Shown: positions 37,754 to 46,957 of the stretch, piece by piece
Numbering within the stretch: the stretch's first letter is position 1
Layout of the letters: every line of letters begins with the position of its first letter
Assembly: GCA_021811365.1 (NCBI GenBank)
Contig: JAJZPB010000004.1
Coordinates: 1 to 58,872, forward strand
Length of the DNA: 58,872 nucleotides
From: a bacterium
GTDB taxonomy: Bacteria; Patescibacteriota; Minisyncoccia; Phycocordibacterales; Phycocordibacteraceae
Direction of reading: 5' to 3'
The notes under the pieces: generated by a model
What the model was told of the DNA's origin: nothing
Seen by the model: only the letters and a program-made list of their open reading frames with translations
The model's database searches: none
Translations under genes and position numbers: made by a program

Positions 37754-38953
37754 TTACGCCGTAATCTTGGTCACGACGCCGGCACCCACCGTCTTACCAC
37801 CTTCGCGGATAGCGAAACGGCGCTGTTCCTCGAGCGCAATCGGGGCTACGAGCTTCACCTTAAAGGTGACGGTGTCGCCCGGCATGACCATTTCCTTGCC
37901 TTCCGGAAGCGTTACTTCGCCCGTCACATCGGTCGTGCCGATGTAGAACTGCGGCTTGTATCCCGTGAAGAACGGCGTATGGCGACCACCTTCGTCCTTG
38001 TTGAGGATGTAGACTTCCGACTCGAAGTCCGTGTGCGGCGTGATGCTGCCGGTCTTGGCAAGCACCTGGCCGCGGTGCACGTCGTCTTTCTTTGTGCCGC
38101 GCAGGAGGATGCCAGCGTTGTCGCCCGCTTGCCCTTCCTGAAGCTGCTTGTTAAACATTTCGATACCGGTAACGGTCGTCTTGGCCGTCGGCTTCATGCC
38201 CACGATCTCAACTTCCTCGCCAACCTTGATGATGCCGCGTTCGATACGGCCGGTCACCACGGTGCCACGGCCTTCAATCGAGAAGATGTCTTCAATCGGC
38301 ATGAGGAACGGCTTGCTGGTTTCGCGCTCCGGGAGGTCGAAGTAGGTATCCATTGTGTCGACGAGCTCCTTCACCTTCTGGGCCCATTCGTCCGACGCAT
38401 CCTTTGCTTCAAGAGCCTTGAGGCCCGAGCCGCGCAGAATCGGCGTGTTTGCGCCATCGTAGCCCTGTTTCGTCAGAAGTTCGCGAACTTCCTCCTCGAC
38501 GAGGTCGACGAGGTCCTGCTCCTCCACCATGTCTACCTTGTTGAGGAAGACGATAAGCTTCTTGAGTCCCACCTGCTTCGCAAGAAGAATGTGCTCGCGC
38601 GTCTGCGGCATGACGCCGTCGCCGGCGGCTACCACGAGGACTGCGCCATCCATCTGAGCGGCGCCCGTGATCATGTTCTTAATGTAGTCGGCGTGACCCG
38701 GAGCGTCCACGTGCGCATAGTGGCGATTCGGGGTTTCATACTCCGAGTGATGGAGCGCGATAGTAATGCCACGGGCCTTCTCTTCCGGGGCGCTGTCGAT
38801 CTTGTCGACTTCCTCAACGCGCGAGCCATACCCCTGGTCTCGAAGCATGTCGAGCGTGTGGAGGATGCCGGCGGTCAAGGTCGTCTTGCCGTGGTCAACG
38901 TGGCCAATAGTGCCCACGTTCATGTGCGGCTTCGAACGAGTGAATTCTGCCAT
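37754..38953 (-). CDS. tuf: Elongation factor Tu
   Basis: [23 protein letters not shown]. Confidence 0.98.
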   Translation of the reverse strand: MAEFTRSKPHMNVGTIGHVDHGKTTLTAGILHTLDMLRDQGYGSRVEEVDKIDSAPEEKARGITIALHHSEYETPNRHYAHVDAPGHADYIKNMITGAAQMDGAVLVVAAGDGVMPQTREHILLAKQVGLKKLIVFLNKVDMVEEQDLVDLVEEEVRELLTKQGYDGANTPILRGSGLKALEAKDASDEWAQKVKELVDTMDTYFDLPERETSKPFLMPIEDIFSIEGRGTVVTGRIERGIIKVGEEVEIVGMKPTAKTTVTGIEMFNKQLQEGQAGDNAGILLRGTKKDDVHRGQVLAKTGSITPHTDFESEVYILNKDEGGRHTPFFTGYKPQFYIGTTDVTGEVTLPEGKEMVMPGDTVTFKVKLVAPIALEEQRRFAIREGGKTVGAGVVTKITA

Positions 38954-39103
38954 GATTGTGTGGTTACAAACGTACGGATAAATCTAAACCTCCGACGCTG
39001 GCTGCGAGCGAAGCCGCCCAAGCAAGCGAGTCGGAACGACTCTCCGGCCCGCTACCACGGTTAGCAGACAAGCCAAAGAGCGACGCCAAGATGCGTTATA
39101 GGC

Positions 39104-39132
39104 ACTATACGAGAGCGCCCAACCAAATGCAA
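39104..39132 (-). promoter_or_regulatory. tuf-rpsJ promoter
   Basis: TTGCAT-17-TATAGT on the minus strand. Confidence 0.75.
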
Positions 39133-39150
39133 GACAGCCTGGGGCTCTAA

Positions 39151-39188
39151 GAGCAGCGCGGCCGCCCTTTCGGGCGGCCGCGCTGCTC
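39151..39188. terminator. 17-bp GC hairpin, near-identical to 40505-40546
   Basis: GAGCAGCGCGGCCGCCC-TTTC-GGGCGGCCGCGCTGCTC; no clear U-tract on the minus strand. Confidence 0.75.
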
Positions 39189-39210
39189 CTTTGTTCGGCT
39201 ATCCTCAAAA

Positions 39211-40416
39211 CTACTCCTGCCCGCTCGAGCTTGCGACCGTAAACGTGCTGGTCGCGCTCGTGCCGTTTTCGTTTCTCACCGAGAGCGCGTACGCGCCCGG
39301 CGCGACGCGCAGTAGGTAGAGCGCGCAGAACTGACCAGCCGGGCAGTACGGGCCCATGCTGTCCGGCACGCGGAAGGTAAGCGTTTGGGCGTAGTTACCG
39401 CAGGTTGTTGTAGTCGACCCGGCCGGAATCATCGGGCAGTGGAAGATTGCCGGTTGAGCAGCAACATTCTTCGCGGCGACAGCGCCATTGAGGAGAATCG
39501 TGTTGTCGCCCGTAAAACCACTCCCCCCGATCGTCACTTGCGTGCCGATTGCTCCGGATGTCGGCTGGAGCGAGATGATTCTTGGCGTTGTAGTAGCAGC
39601 TGCCGTGCTTGTTGCGGAACTCGTGCTGGTCACGACTACGTGCGCCTGTGCAAGCATCATGACAGCAATCTCGCAGCGAGGAGTGCTGTACATACAAGCG
39701 ACGTACGGCGAAAGCGTTGCGGTGTAGTCTCCTGCCTTCGTGTAGGTATGCACGGTAGTACTGCCTCCCGCAAATGCCCCGCTTATGCTGCCGTCGCCGT
39801 AGGTGAGAACGTACTGCTGCGTGCTGCTTGCGCCTACGGTTGAGAAGCGTACCGGAAGCGGAGCGACGCCCTCGGTCGGCTGCGCCGAGAGGCTAATATT
39901 TGAGTGGTTCGCGCTCGGAACGGTATCGTCCCGGTGCGACGGATTGCATGCGTGCGCAATAGCAGCGCGCGTCAGGGGACCTACGAACCCTGTTGCCGGC
40001 ACGCCATGCGCGGCCTGCCACGCTTTCACCGCGCCCTCGGTTTCGGGACCAAAGTAGCCCGTTACCCCTGCGGAGTAGCCGGTGCTTGAGGCACTTTCAA
40101 GAAAGCGCTGCAGCGCGGAGACCGCATCGCCATGCGAGTGCTTATCAGAGTGGCCGCGCCCAAGATCTTCAGAAAACGTTGGGCAAACGGAGGTCACGGT
40201 GGACGGCAAGGGCGGTACTGAAACGACTGCACTGCCGGTAAGCGCGCTTTGCACCTGCATAATGGTCGTGCTACCAACGCCAAAGGACTGCAGGAGGCCA
40301 ATGACGCTTTGGATTTGAGCAGACGTAAGCGATGCGGCTTGCGCCGGCAGAGCTATCGTAACGAGGCCAGCCAGTGCAAACGCTACGGCGACGAACCCGA
40401 GAGTAAATCGTTGCAT
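39211..40416 (-). CDS. Exported protein with peptidoglycan-binding (PG_binding_1), PKD-like and IPT/TIG-like regions
   Basis: Signal peptide; FLESASSTGYSAGVTGYFGPETEGAVKAWQAAHGVPATGFVGPLTRAAI; PTSGAIGTQVTIGGSGF. Confidence 0.8.
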   Translation of the reverse strand: MQRFTLGFVAVAFALAGLVTIALPAQAASLTSAQIQSVIGLLQSFGVGSTTIMQVQSALTGSAVVSVPPLPSTVTSVCPTFSEDLGRGHSDKHSHGDAVSALQRFLESASSTGYSAGVTGYFGPETEGAVKAWQAAHGVPATGFVGPLTRAAIAHACNPSHRDDTVPSANHSNISLSAQPTEGVAPLPVRFSTVGASSTQQYVLTYGDGSISGAFAGGSTTVHTYTKAGDYTATLSPYVACMYSTPRCEIAVMMLAQAHVVVTSTSSATSTAAATTTPRIISLQPTSGAIGTQVTIGGSGFTGDNTILLNGAVAAKNVAAQPAIFHCPMIPAGSTTTTCGNYAQTLTFRVPDSMGPYCPAGQFCALYLLRVAPGAYALSVRNENGTSATSTFTVASSSGQE

Positions 40417-40504
40417 AAAGAATGGTTTAGAATTTCGAACGTTCTTATTTTTATGTGCTGGTACGGAGCAATAGACGCCGGTACAGTCCCTATCTTACAT
40501 CCCC

Positions 40505-40546
40505 AACCGCAGCACGGCCGCCCTTTCGGGCGGCCGTGCTGCGGTT
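40505..40546. terminator. 19-bp GC hairpin downstream of fusA
   Basis: AACCGCAGCACGGCCGCCC-TTTC-GGGCGGCCGTGCTGCGGTT. Confidence 0.75.
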
Positions 40547-40562
40547 CCGCTGTCCGGGAACG

Positions 40563-42740
40563 CTACTTTCGTGAAGCAATTATATCCTGCGCCACGTTCT
40601 GCGGGACCACGTCGTAGTGATCAAACTCCATCGTCATGGCGCCACGCCCTTCGGTCATGGAACGCAAGGTCGTCGTGTAGCCGAACATTTCTTTGAGCGG
40701 AACTTTGGCGCGGACCACCTTGCTCATACCACGGTCATCCATGCCCTCAATCGAGCCGCGCTTGCCCGAAAGACTGCCGGTAATGTCGCCCATGAACTGC
40801 TCCGGAACGGTCACCTCCACTTTCATAATCGGTTCAAGCAAGACCGGCTTCGATTTATGCACGCCATCCTGGAAGGCCATGGATGCAGCAATCTTGTAAG
40901 CAACTTCCGAGGAGTCCACGTCGTGATACGAGCCATCGTACAAATCGACTGATACGTCAACCATCGGGAACCCAGCAAGAACGCCGCGGGCCATCGCTTC
41001 ACGTACGCCCTTCTCCACGGCAGGGATATATTCCTGCGGGATGACGCCGCCCTTGATGTTGTTAATAAATTCAAAGTGGTCCTCGCGCGTAACGTTCTTG
41101 GGTACTTTCGTATTTCCCCCTTCAGGAAGCGGCTCGAGCTTCTTGATCTTAATCTTGACATGCCCGTACTGGCCGCGACCGCCGGTCTGCTTGATGTATT
41201 TGCCCTCAACATCAGCGTTACCGAGAATCGTCTCGCGGTACGCTACCTGCGGCTGGCCGGTATCAGCAACAACGTTGAATTCGCGCTTCATACGATCCAC
41301 GAGGATCTCGAGGTGAAGCTCGCCCATACCCGAAATAATCGTCTCGCCCGTTTCTTCGTCACCTGCAACGCGGAACGTCGGGTCTTCGTCAGCAAGCTTC
41401 CTGAGCGCAATGCCCATCTTCTCCTGGTCAGCTTTCGTTTTCGGTTCAATGCGAACAGACACAACCGGCTCGGGAAATTTAATTTCTTCAAGCACAATCG
41501 GGTTCGCTTCGTCACAGAGCGTGTGCGAGGTTTTGGTGTCCTTGAGTCCCACGCCCGCGGCGATTTCCCCGGCAAAGACCTGCTCGACTTCTTCACGCTT
41601 GTCGGCCTGCAGGCGCACGATGCGGCCAAGGCGCTCCTTGCTGCCTGTCGTTGAGTTGTACACATACGAACCGGCAGTGATGCTGCCCGAATACACGCGG
41701 AAGAAGGTCAACGAGCCCACGAACGGGTCGGTCTGGAGCTTGAAAGCCAGTGCACAGAACGGCTCGTCGTCGGATGCGTGGCGTACCACCTCTTCGCCCG
41801 TCTTCGGGTTGATGCCCGTCACCGGCGGCAGGTCGAGTGGGCTCGGCAGGTAGTCGACTACCGCGTCGAGCACGAGCTGCACACCCTTATTCTTGAGCGC
41901 GCTGCCGCAGTACACAGGGAACACCTGGTTTGAAATGACTGCCTTGCGCAAAAGCGCCTTGAGCGTCCCCATCGGCGGTTCGTTGCCCTCAAGGTACGCG
42001 TTCATCGCCACCTCGTCGTTCTCTACAATGCGCTCGATAAGCTCAGCGCGATACTGCTTAGCAGTGTCAACCAGCTCGGCGGGAACCTCGCCTTCAACCA
42101 CCTTGTCGCCCATAGGACCCTCGAAGTGGTACGCACGCATGGTGAGTAGGTCCACGACGCCCTCGTGCGCACTCTCCTCGCCGATAGGAATCTGCATGCG
42201 AATCGCTTTGGGCGAGAGGCGATCGAGAATGCTCTTGTAGGAATTCTCAAACGAAGCGCCCGTGCGGTCGAGCTTGTTGATGAAGCACAGGCGCGGCACA
42301 CCAGCGTCGTCGGCATAGCGCCAGTTCGTCTCTGACTGCGGTTCAACGCCCGAAACGCCGTCGAATACGGTGATTGCGCCGTCGAGTACACGCATCGAGC
42401 GCTGTACCTCGGCGGTGAAGTCGATATGTCCTGGCGTATCGATAATGTTGAAGCGGTGCCGCTCAGGGTTTGCTGCCTCTGCTGCTTTAGAAGCTCCATC
42501 CTCCATGCGTGAATGAATCGGGGTCCAGAAGCACGTGATGGCCGCTGCGGTAATAGTGATGCCGCGCTCGCGCTCCTGTTCCATCCAGTCGGTAACGGTT
42601 GCACCTTCGTGCACCTCGCCAATCTTATGGCTCTGGCCGGTGTAGTAGAGGATACGCTCGGACGTGGTCGTCTTGCCCGCATCGATATGGGCGATGATGC
42701 CGAAGTTGCGCACCTTCTCTAGAGGATAATCTCGCTTCAT
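40563..42740 (-). CDS. fusA: Elongation factor G
   Basis: [26 protein letters not shown]. Confidence 0.98.
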   Translation of the reverse strand: MKRDYPLEKVRNFGIIAHIDAGKTTTSERILYYTGQSHKIGEVHEGATVTDWMEQERERGITITAAAITCFWTPIHSRMEDGASKAAEAANPERHRFNIIDTPGHIDFTAEVQRSMRVLDGAITVFDGVSGVEPQSETNWRYADDAGVPRLCFINKLDRTGASFENSYKSILDRLSPKAIRMQIPIGEESAHEGVVDLLTMRAYHFEGPMGDKVVEGEVPAELVDTAKQYRAELIERIVENDEVAMNAYLEGNEPPMGTLKALLRKAVISNQVFPVYCGSALKNKGVQLVLDAVVDYLPSPLDLPPVTGINPKTGEEVVRHASDDEPFCALAFKLQTDPFVGSLTFFRVYSGSITAGSYVYNSTTGSKERLGRIVRLQADKREEVEQVFAGEIAAGVGLKDTKTSHTLCDEANPIVLEEIKFPEPVVSVRIEPKTKADQEKMGIALRKLADEDPTFRVAGDEETGETIISGMGELHLEILVDRMKREFNVVADTGQPQVAYRETILGNADVEGKYIKQTGGRGQYGHVKIKIKKLEPLPEGGNTKVPKNVTREDHFEFINNIKGGVIPQEYIPAVEKGVREAMARGVLAGFPMVDVSVDLYDGSYHDVDSSEVAYKIAASMAFQDGVHKSKPVLLEPIMKVEVTVPEQFMGDITGSLSGKRGSIEGMDDRGMSKVVRAKVPLKEMFGYTTTLRSMTEGRGAMTMEFDHYDVVPQNVAQDIIASRK

Positions 42741-42788
42741 GCGTAATGGTATTTACAAAAAATAAAGCCCGCCAGGGCGTTAGTAATA

Positions 42789-42816
42789 ACCATACCGGAT
42801 ATTGGTGAAAATGCAA
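42789..42816 (-). promoter_or_regulatory. fusA promoter
   Basis: TTGCAT-16-TATGGT on the minus strand. Confidence 0.6.
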
Positions 42817-42878
42817 AACCATCTCTCTTAGCGGCGCGCGAAACATATCCCACTAATCAGGAGTTATACTAGGTACAT

Positions 42879-43169
42879 ATGATGTACCACTACTACGGAT
42901 ACGGGCCTGACATGGGTTGGGGCGGCGGCTTTGGCGTTTTTGCGGTTATTTTGCATGTATTTTGGCTGATTGTTGTCGTTGCGGCCATAATCTGGCTTAT
43001 CCGCTTGGTCTTTGGTCGCCGGCACGGGCACCGACACTGGAACCGGTACCTCGACGGCACCTCTTCTGCACTTGAGATCCTCAACGAGCGCTTTGCCAAA
43101 GGCGAAATAAATAAAGAAGAGTACGAGGAGCGCAAGCGCGTTCTCCTCGCAGAACCCGAACACAAGTAA
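42879..43169 (+). CDS. Small membrane protein with SHOCT domain
   Basis: TM segment plus ALEILNERFAKGEINKEEYEERKRVL. Confidence 0.8.
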   Translation: MMYHYYGYGPDMGWGGGFGVFAVILHVFWLIVVVAAIIWLIRLVFGRRHGHRHWNRYLDGTSSALEILNERFAKGEINKEEYEERKRVLLAEPEHK

Positions 43170-43184
43170 AGCGACTCTATAGAG

Positions 43185-43226
43185 AAAAGAACACTCGCGC
43201 CCTGTTGGGCGCGAGTGTTCTTTTTT
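43185..43226 (+). terminator. Intrinsic terminator
   Basis: AAAAGAACACTCGCGCCC-TGTT-GGGCGCGAGTGTTCTTTT. Confidence 0.92.
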
Positions 43227-43357
43227 ACCCGTGCAAATAAAATAATCCCTTTCCCGGCACGAACCCGCGAGGACAGCCCAGAAGGGTACCCGCTTGCAGA
43301 GTGCAGAGCAGCTAAGGCAACGAGGATACGCGAAAGCTAAAAAGTGGAAAAAGAAAA

Positions 43358-43395
43358 CCCCCACAGCAAGACAAGCGAGTGTCTTACTGTGGGGG
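43358..43395 (-). terminator. Intrinsic terminator of gene 43425-44150
   Basis: CCCCCACAGcAAGACA-N6-TGTCTTaCTGTGGGGG; T-rich on the minus side. Confidence 0.85.
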
Positions 43396-43424
43396 AGTGA
43401 TTTAAGGAGCGGAACGAATGGTGG

Positions 43425-44150
43425 TCAGCTGGAGGGCACGGCCGAACCCGAACTGAGGCTGCCCGCCAGCACGTTTTCCTTGTGGTAGCAGGCCGGGTAC
43501 GCAGACCAGACGAGCGAGGGAAACGCGCAGTACGCGAGCGCGCCCTTCGCCTCCGACGGCGGGATGCGGACTTTGGCGAGCACCATTGCCGGCTTCGCCG
43601 AGGTGATGCGCGCAACGGTCTTCACCGGCGGCGCGGACGAGACGTCCGCCGACACCGCAACGGGCTTCACGGAGCTGCAGACGCCCGGAGGGGCGACGGC
43701 ACGTACCGTCTTGTTCGCCGCGCAGGCCATGCCGACCGCCCACCGGATGTAGACCGGATTGTGCGTCGCCGCTGCCGTGCGCATCGCCAGAACGTACCAG
43801 TTCTGGAGATTGCACTCCGTGATCGAGCGCGTTGTGCCGAACGAGATGCCGAAGCCGGCGATGGAGGCCCCACCGGACACGCCGCCCGAGCACTTGTTCA
43901 TCGAGTAGATCGACGGTGCCACGACGTCGGGAGTGTTGTGTACGGTATACTGTCCCCCGTACTGCATCGCTCCGCTGCCCGTCTGGTTGACGACAGCGGC
44001 AGCGCCGGCACCCGCCTGGGCACCCGCCTGGCCACTTGCATTCACTGTCGCAGCGAATGCGCTGGTGGAGAGCGAGAAGGCGACGAAAGTCGCGGCGAGC
44101 GCAAGCCCACCGAAACGGAGTGCGCCGGTGAGGCGCTTCGTGATGGTCAT
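43425..44150 (-). CDS. Secreted hypothetical protein
   Basis: MTITKRLTGALRFGGLALAATFVAFSLSTSAFA signal peptide; AGGAG SD upstream. Confidence 0.65.
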   Translation of the reverse strand: MTITKRLTGALRFGGLALAATFVAFSLSTSAFAATVNASGQAGAQAGAGAAAVVNQTGSGAMQYGGQYTVHNTPDVVAPSIYSMNKCSGGVSGGASIAGFGISFGTTRSITECNLQNWYVLAMRTAAATHNPVYIRWAVGMACAANKTVRAVAPPGVCSSVKPVAVSADVSSAPPVKTVARITSAKPAMVLAKVRIPPSEAKGALAYCAFPSLVWSAYPACYHKENVLAGSLSSGSAVPSS

Positions 44151-44191
44151 CGAACAGTTCTCCTCGATTTCGCGAAGAAAGTGAAGTGAAA

Positions 44192-44217
44192 ACGGAGGTC
44201 GCCGAAGCGGCCTCCGT
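44192..44217 (-). terminator. Hairpin terminator of gene 44238-44588
   Basis: ACGGAGGCCGC-TTCG-GCGACCTCCGT then TTTTC on the minus strand. Confidence 0.6.
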
Positions 44218-44237
44218 CTGCTCACCCCCGGGGAACG

Positions 44238-44588
44238 TCAGTAGCCGTAGTAGCTCCCCGTGGACACACTGCCGCTGCCGAAAGCGCTGAAGCCGCTACC
44301 GGCGTGCTGGCCCATCGCATTGCTGAAGCCGTATGAGGCGGAGTGGGTCCTGCTGTAGGTGGCGTAGCCTCCCCAGCCGCCGAAGGTCCTGAAGGAAGCG
44401 GACCCGCTCCCCCGCGCACCGGCTTCGGAAGCCGAGAAGCCGCCGGCGACGGCACTGTGGCCGCCGACCGAACTCATGGAGTTCGCCGAGAGCCACTGCG
44501 CATGGGCCGCCGGGGTCGTGGCCACGGCGCCGGTGACGAGCAGGGCGCCGAAAGCAAGGCCTGTGAGGGCCTTTTTGAAGGCATTCAT
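44238..44588 (-). CDS. Secreted Gly/Ser-rich hypothetical protein
   Basis: MNAFKKALTGLAFGALLVTGAVATTPAAHA signal peptide; AAAGG SD. Confidence 0.6.
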   Translation of the reverse strand: MNAFKKALTGLAFGALLVTGAVATTPAAHAQWLSANSMSSVGGHSAVAGGFSASEAGARGSGSASFRTFGGWGGYATYSRTHSASYGFSNAMGQHAGSGFSAFGSGSVSTGSYYGY

Positions 44589-44736
44589 GCCGTGTAACCT
44601 TTCGTTGGTTGCCAAGCACCGCCTGGCACGGATTACTTCGCATCATTGGATAACAAGGAACGCGTTCTCCATCGTTTGCGGAGTAACACTTGCACATTTT
44701 CACAAGTGATACTTTTTGTCAAGAGAAAACCAAGGG

Positions 44737-44771
44737 AAACAGAGCGCCGCTCTTTGGGCGGCGCTCTGTTT
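44737..44771 (-). terminator. Terminator of rpsL-rpsG operon
   Basis: AAACAGAGCGCCGC-N7-GCGGCGCTCTGTTT. Confidence 0.85.
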
Positions 44772-44795
44772 GCTTCTATATTTCCTTTCTAAAAA

Positions 44796-45257
44796 CTACC
44801 AGGCGAAGTGGGCAAATGCCTTGTTCGCATCGGCCATACGGTGCATTTCATCCCGCTTTTTAATCGCGTCACCCTCGTTCTTGCTCGCAAGGAGAATTTG
44901 CTCAGCGAGCTTGTCGGCCATAGGACGGCCTTTCTTGTTGCGTGCGCTGTTGATGATCCAGCGGTACGCCAGAGCAAGGCGACGCTTCTGTGGCACTTCG
45001 CGCGGTACCTGATAATTTGCACCGCCAACGCGACGCGAGCGCACCTCCATAAGCGGAGACGTATTGCGGATAGCGGATTCAAAAGTCTCGAGTGGGTCGC
45101 TTTCCGCCTTAATTTTATCGAATGCGTCATAGACAACCTTGCGAGCTACGTCCTTTTTGCCGTCCCACATGACTGCGTTAATGAAGCGGGTCACGCTCTC
45201 GGATTGGTAGCGCATGTCGGGACGCCAAACGCGTTTTTCTTTAAGAGGTCTGCGCAT
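44796..45257 (-). CDS. rpsG: Ribosomal protein uS7
   Basis: MRRPLKEKRVWRPDMRYQSESVTRFINAVMWDGKK. Confidence 0.97.
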   Translation of the reverse strand: MRRPLKEKRVWRPDMRYQSESVTRFINAVMWDGKKDVARKVVYDAFDKIKAESDPLETFESAIRNTSPLMEVRSRRVGGANYQVPREVPQKRRLALAYRWIINSARNKKGRPMADKLAEQILLASKNEGDAIKKRDEMHRMADANKAFAHFAW

Positions 45258-45259
45258 AC

Positions 45260-45670
45260 TTATGACTTAGGCCTCTTGGCGCCATAGCGAGAACGGCCAC
45301 GGCGGCGCTTTTCAATGCCGGACGTATCGAGTTTACCGCGCACGATGGTGTACTGGACGCCGATATCCTTCACGCGGCCACCGCGAAGCAGCACCACCGA
45401 GTGTTCCTGAAGGTTGTGCCCCTCGCCCGGAATGTATGCGGTCACTTCCATGCCGTTCGTGAGACGCACACGGGCAATCTTACGAATAGCCGAGTTCGGT
45501 TTGCGCGGAGTCTTAGTGGTTACCTTCGTGCACACGCCACGCTTAAAGGGCGACGGGTAGTACGTTGGCCGGTTCTGCAGCGCATTGAAACCACGCGTAA
45601 GCGCAAGCACCTTTGTCTTACGCGTTTTGTCGCGACGGCGCTTGTTTGTGAGCTGGTTGATGGTGGCCAT
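45260..45670 (-). CDS. rpsL: Ribosomal protein uS12
   Basis: [24 protein letters not shown] ... [41 protein letters not shown]. Confidence 0.97.
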   Translation of the reverse strand: MATINQLTNKRRRDKTRKTKVLALTRGFNALQNRPTYYPSPFKRGVCTKVTTKTPRKPNSAIRKIARVRLTNGMEVTAYIPGEGHNLQEHSVVLLRGGRVKDIGVQYTIVRGKLDTSGIEKRRRGRSRYGAKRPKS

Positions 45671-45704
45671 GAGAAAATAAGACCCGCAAAGTGCGGTTAG
45701 GAGC

Positions 45705-45733
45705 ACTATACGGGAAGAGTGAAGGGATTGCAA
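45705..45733 (-). promoter_or_regulatory. rpsL-rpsG promoter
   Basis: TTGCAA-17-TATAGT on the minus strand. Confidence 0.75.
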
Positions 45734-45821
45734 CATTCTCCCTCCGTTACTCGACGCAGATGCCACGTTCGCCGAAATCCAATACTCCGAAGAGGGCATC
45801 ACGCTCGGAGCATTGGGCGTT

Positions 45822-46943
45822 CTACTCAATAGCCTCGCGATAGGGATCTGGGTTCGCGTAGGCGTTTGTCGAAGGCGGCGTGAATGGGCGCGCTGACTGC
45901 TGGGCGATGGGCGCGCTCGGTTGTACGGGCGCGTGCTGCGGGACGTAAGGCGGGTCTCCCACTGAGGACAGATCTCTGTCCTCAGGTATTTGAGACGGAC
46001 CAATGTGTGGAGGCTCTGGAGCCGGTTGTGGCGGCGCGTACGGCGCAGCCGCAGGTACTTCGGGCTGTTGAGCATATGTATTCGGAAATGCTGGTGCCGG
46101 ACTGTACACGCCCGGAAGGTTGGGGGGAGGCGCGGGTGGCTGCGCCTGGCGCGGTAAGTCTGTTTGTGGAGGCGGGCTCCATGAAGCCGGTTCCGGCACT
46201 CGAGGCTGCGGTTGAACAAACGCAGGCGGTGTTGAATCTTGCGGCCGCGGGATTGCTGGCTGCTGGTAAAGTTCCGACGCACGTTCGGCAGGCACATAGT
46301 TCGGCTGCAGCGTATCCTGCGCACGATCTGGCTGCGATGGTAGTGGTGGAGCATAAATAGCCCGTGGCTGCGCGGTAGGCATTATATTGCGCGGAGGCAA
46401 TGGCGCAGGAGCGCGGTACGAGGGCGCCGGCCGCGGAGCCGCAAACGCCGCAGCGGAAGAAAATGGAGGCATTCCCCCGCCTTGGGCTACCGCAGAGGCA
46501 AGTTGTGACTGCGCCGCTACCGAGCGCTGTATCACTCGCTGGTCTGGAGCAATCTGCTGCGGCATCTGCGACGCTTCGTAGTGCGGAACAGATACCGATT
46601 GCGCGGAAACATTTGGTTCTTGGTCGTGTTTCGCCATCCCCAAGACCTGTGCGTGAAGCGGTTTGAAAATTAGTTCGTTTATTTCTTGAATAAGTGTATT
46701 TGCGATGTCTTGCGGTATGCCAGCATCAAGCAGACCTTGCAGAAACTCCGGTGGCCGAATAAGGCCAAGTAGCAGGTTGCGATTAAGTTGAGCTAACAAC
46801 CCTATCTGATCTATGTGCAACCCAGACCGTGAGCCTATGTCCGCTATTTTCATTGCCATACCCGGAGCAGTCATCGCATCCTGCACAGCTTCGGGAAGCC
46901 GCTGTATAAGATCGGTTATCTCTTTATCCGAGTATTGGCGCAT
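45822..46943 (-). CDS. Pro-rich cytoplasmic hypothetical protein
   Basis: Conserved-looking helical N-terminus followed by long Pro/Ala/Gln-rich tail. Confidence 0.6.
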   Translation of the reverse strand: MRQYSDKEITDLIQRLPEAVQDAMTAPGMAMKIADIGSRSGLHIDQIGLLAQLNRNLLLGLIRPPEFLQGLLDAGIPQDIANTLIQEINELIFKPLHAQVLGMAKHDQEPNVSAQSVSVPHYEASQMPQQIAPDQRVIQRSVAAQSQLASAVAQGGGMPPFSSAAAFAAPRPAPSYRAPAPLPPRNIMPTAQPRAIYAPPLPSQPDRAQDTLQPNYVPAERASELYQQPAIPRPQDSTPPAFVQPQPRVPEPASWSPPPQTDLPRQAQPPAPPPNLPGVYSPAPAFPNTYAQQPEVPAAAPYAPPQPAPEPPHIGPSQIPEDRDLSSVGDPPYVPQHAPVQPSAPIAQQSARPFTPPSTNAYANPDPYREAIE

Positions 46944-46957
46944 GGGTGTAAATCATT

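Noticed and set aside
43402-43893. 163-aa ORF within secreted-protein gene
   Set aside because: Different frame from the signal-peptide protein 43425-44150, which has SD and terminator; likely spurious
45260-46354. 364-aa ORF ending in uS12
   Set aside because: N-terminal 228 aa are antisense/out-of-frame to other genes; uS12 starts at 45670 with its own promoter
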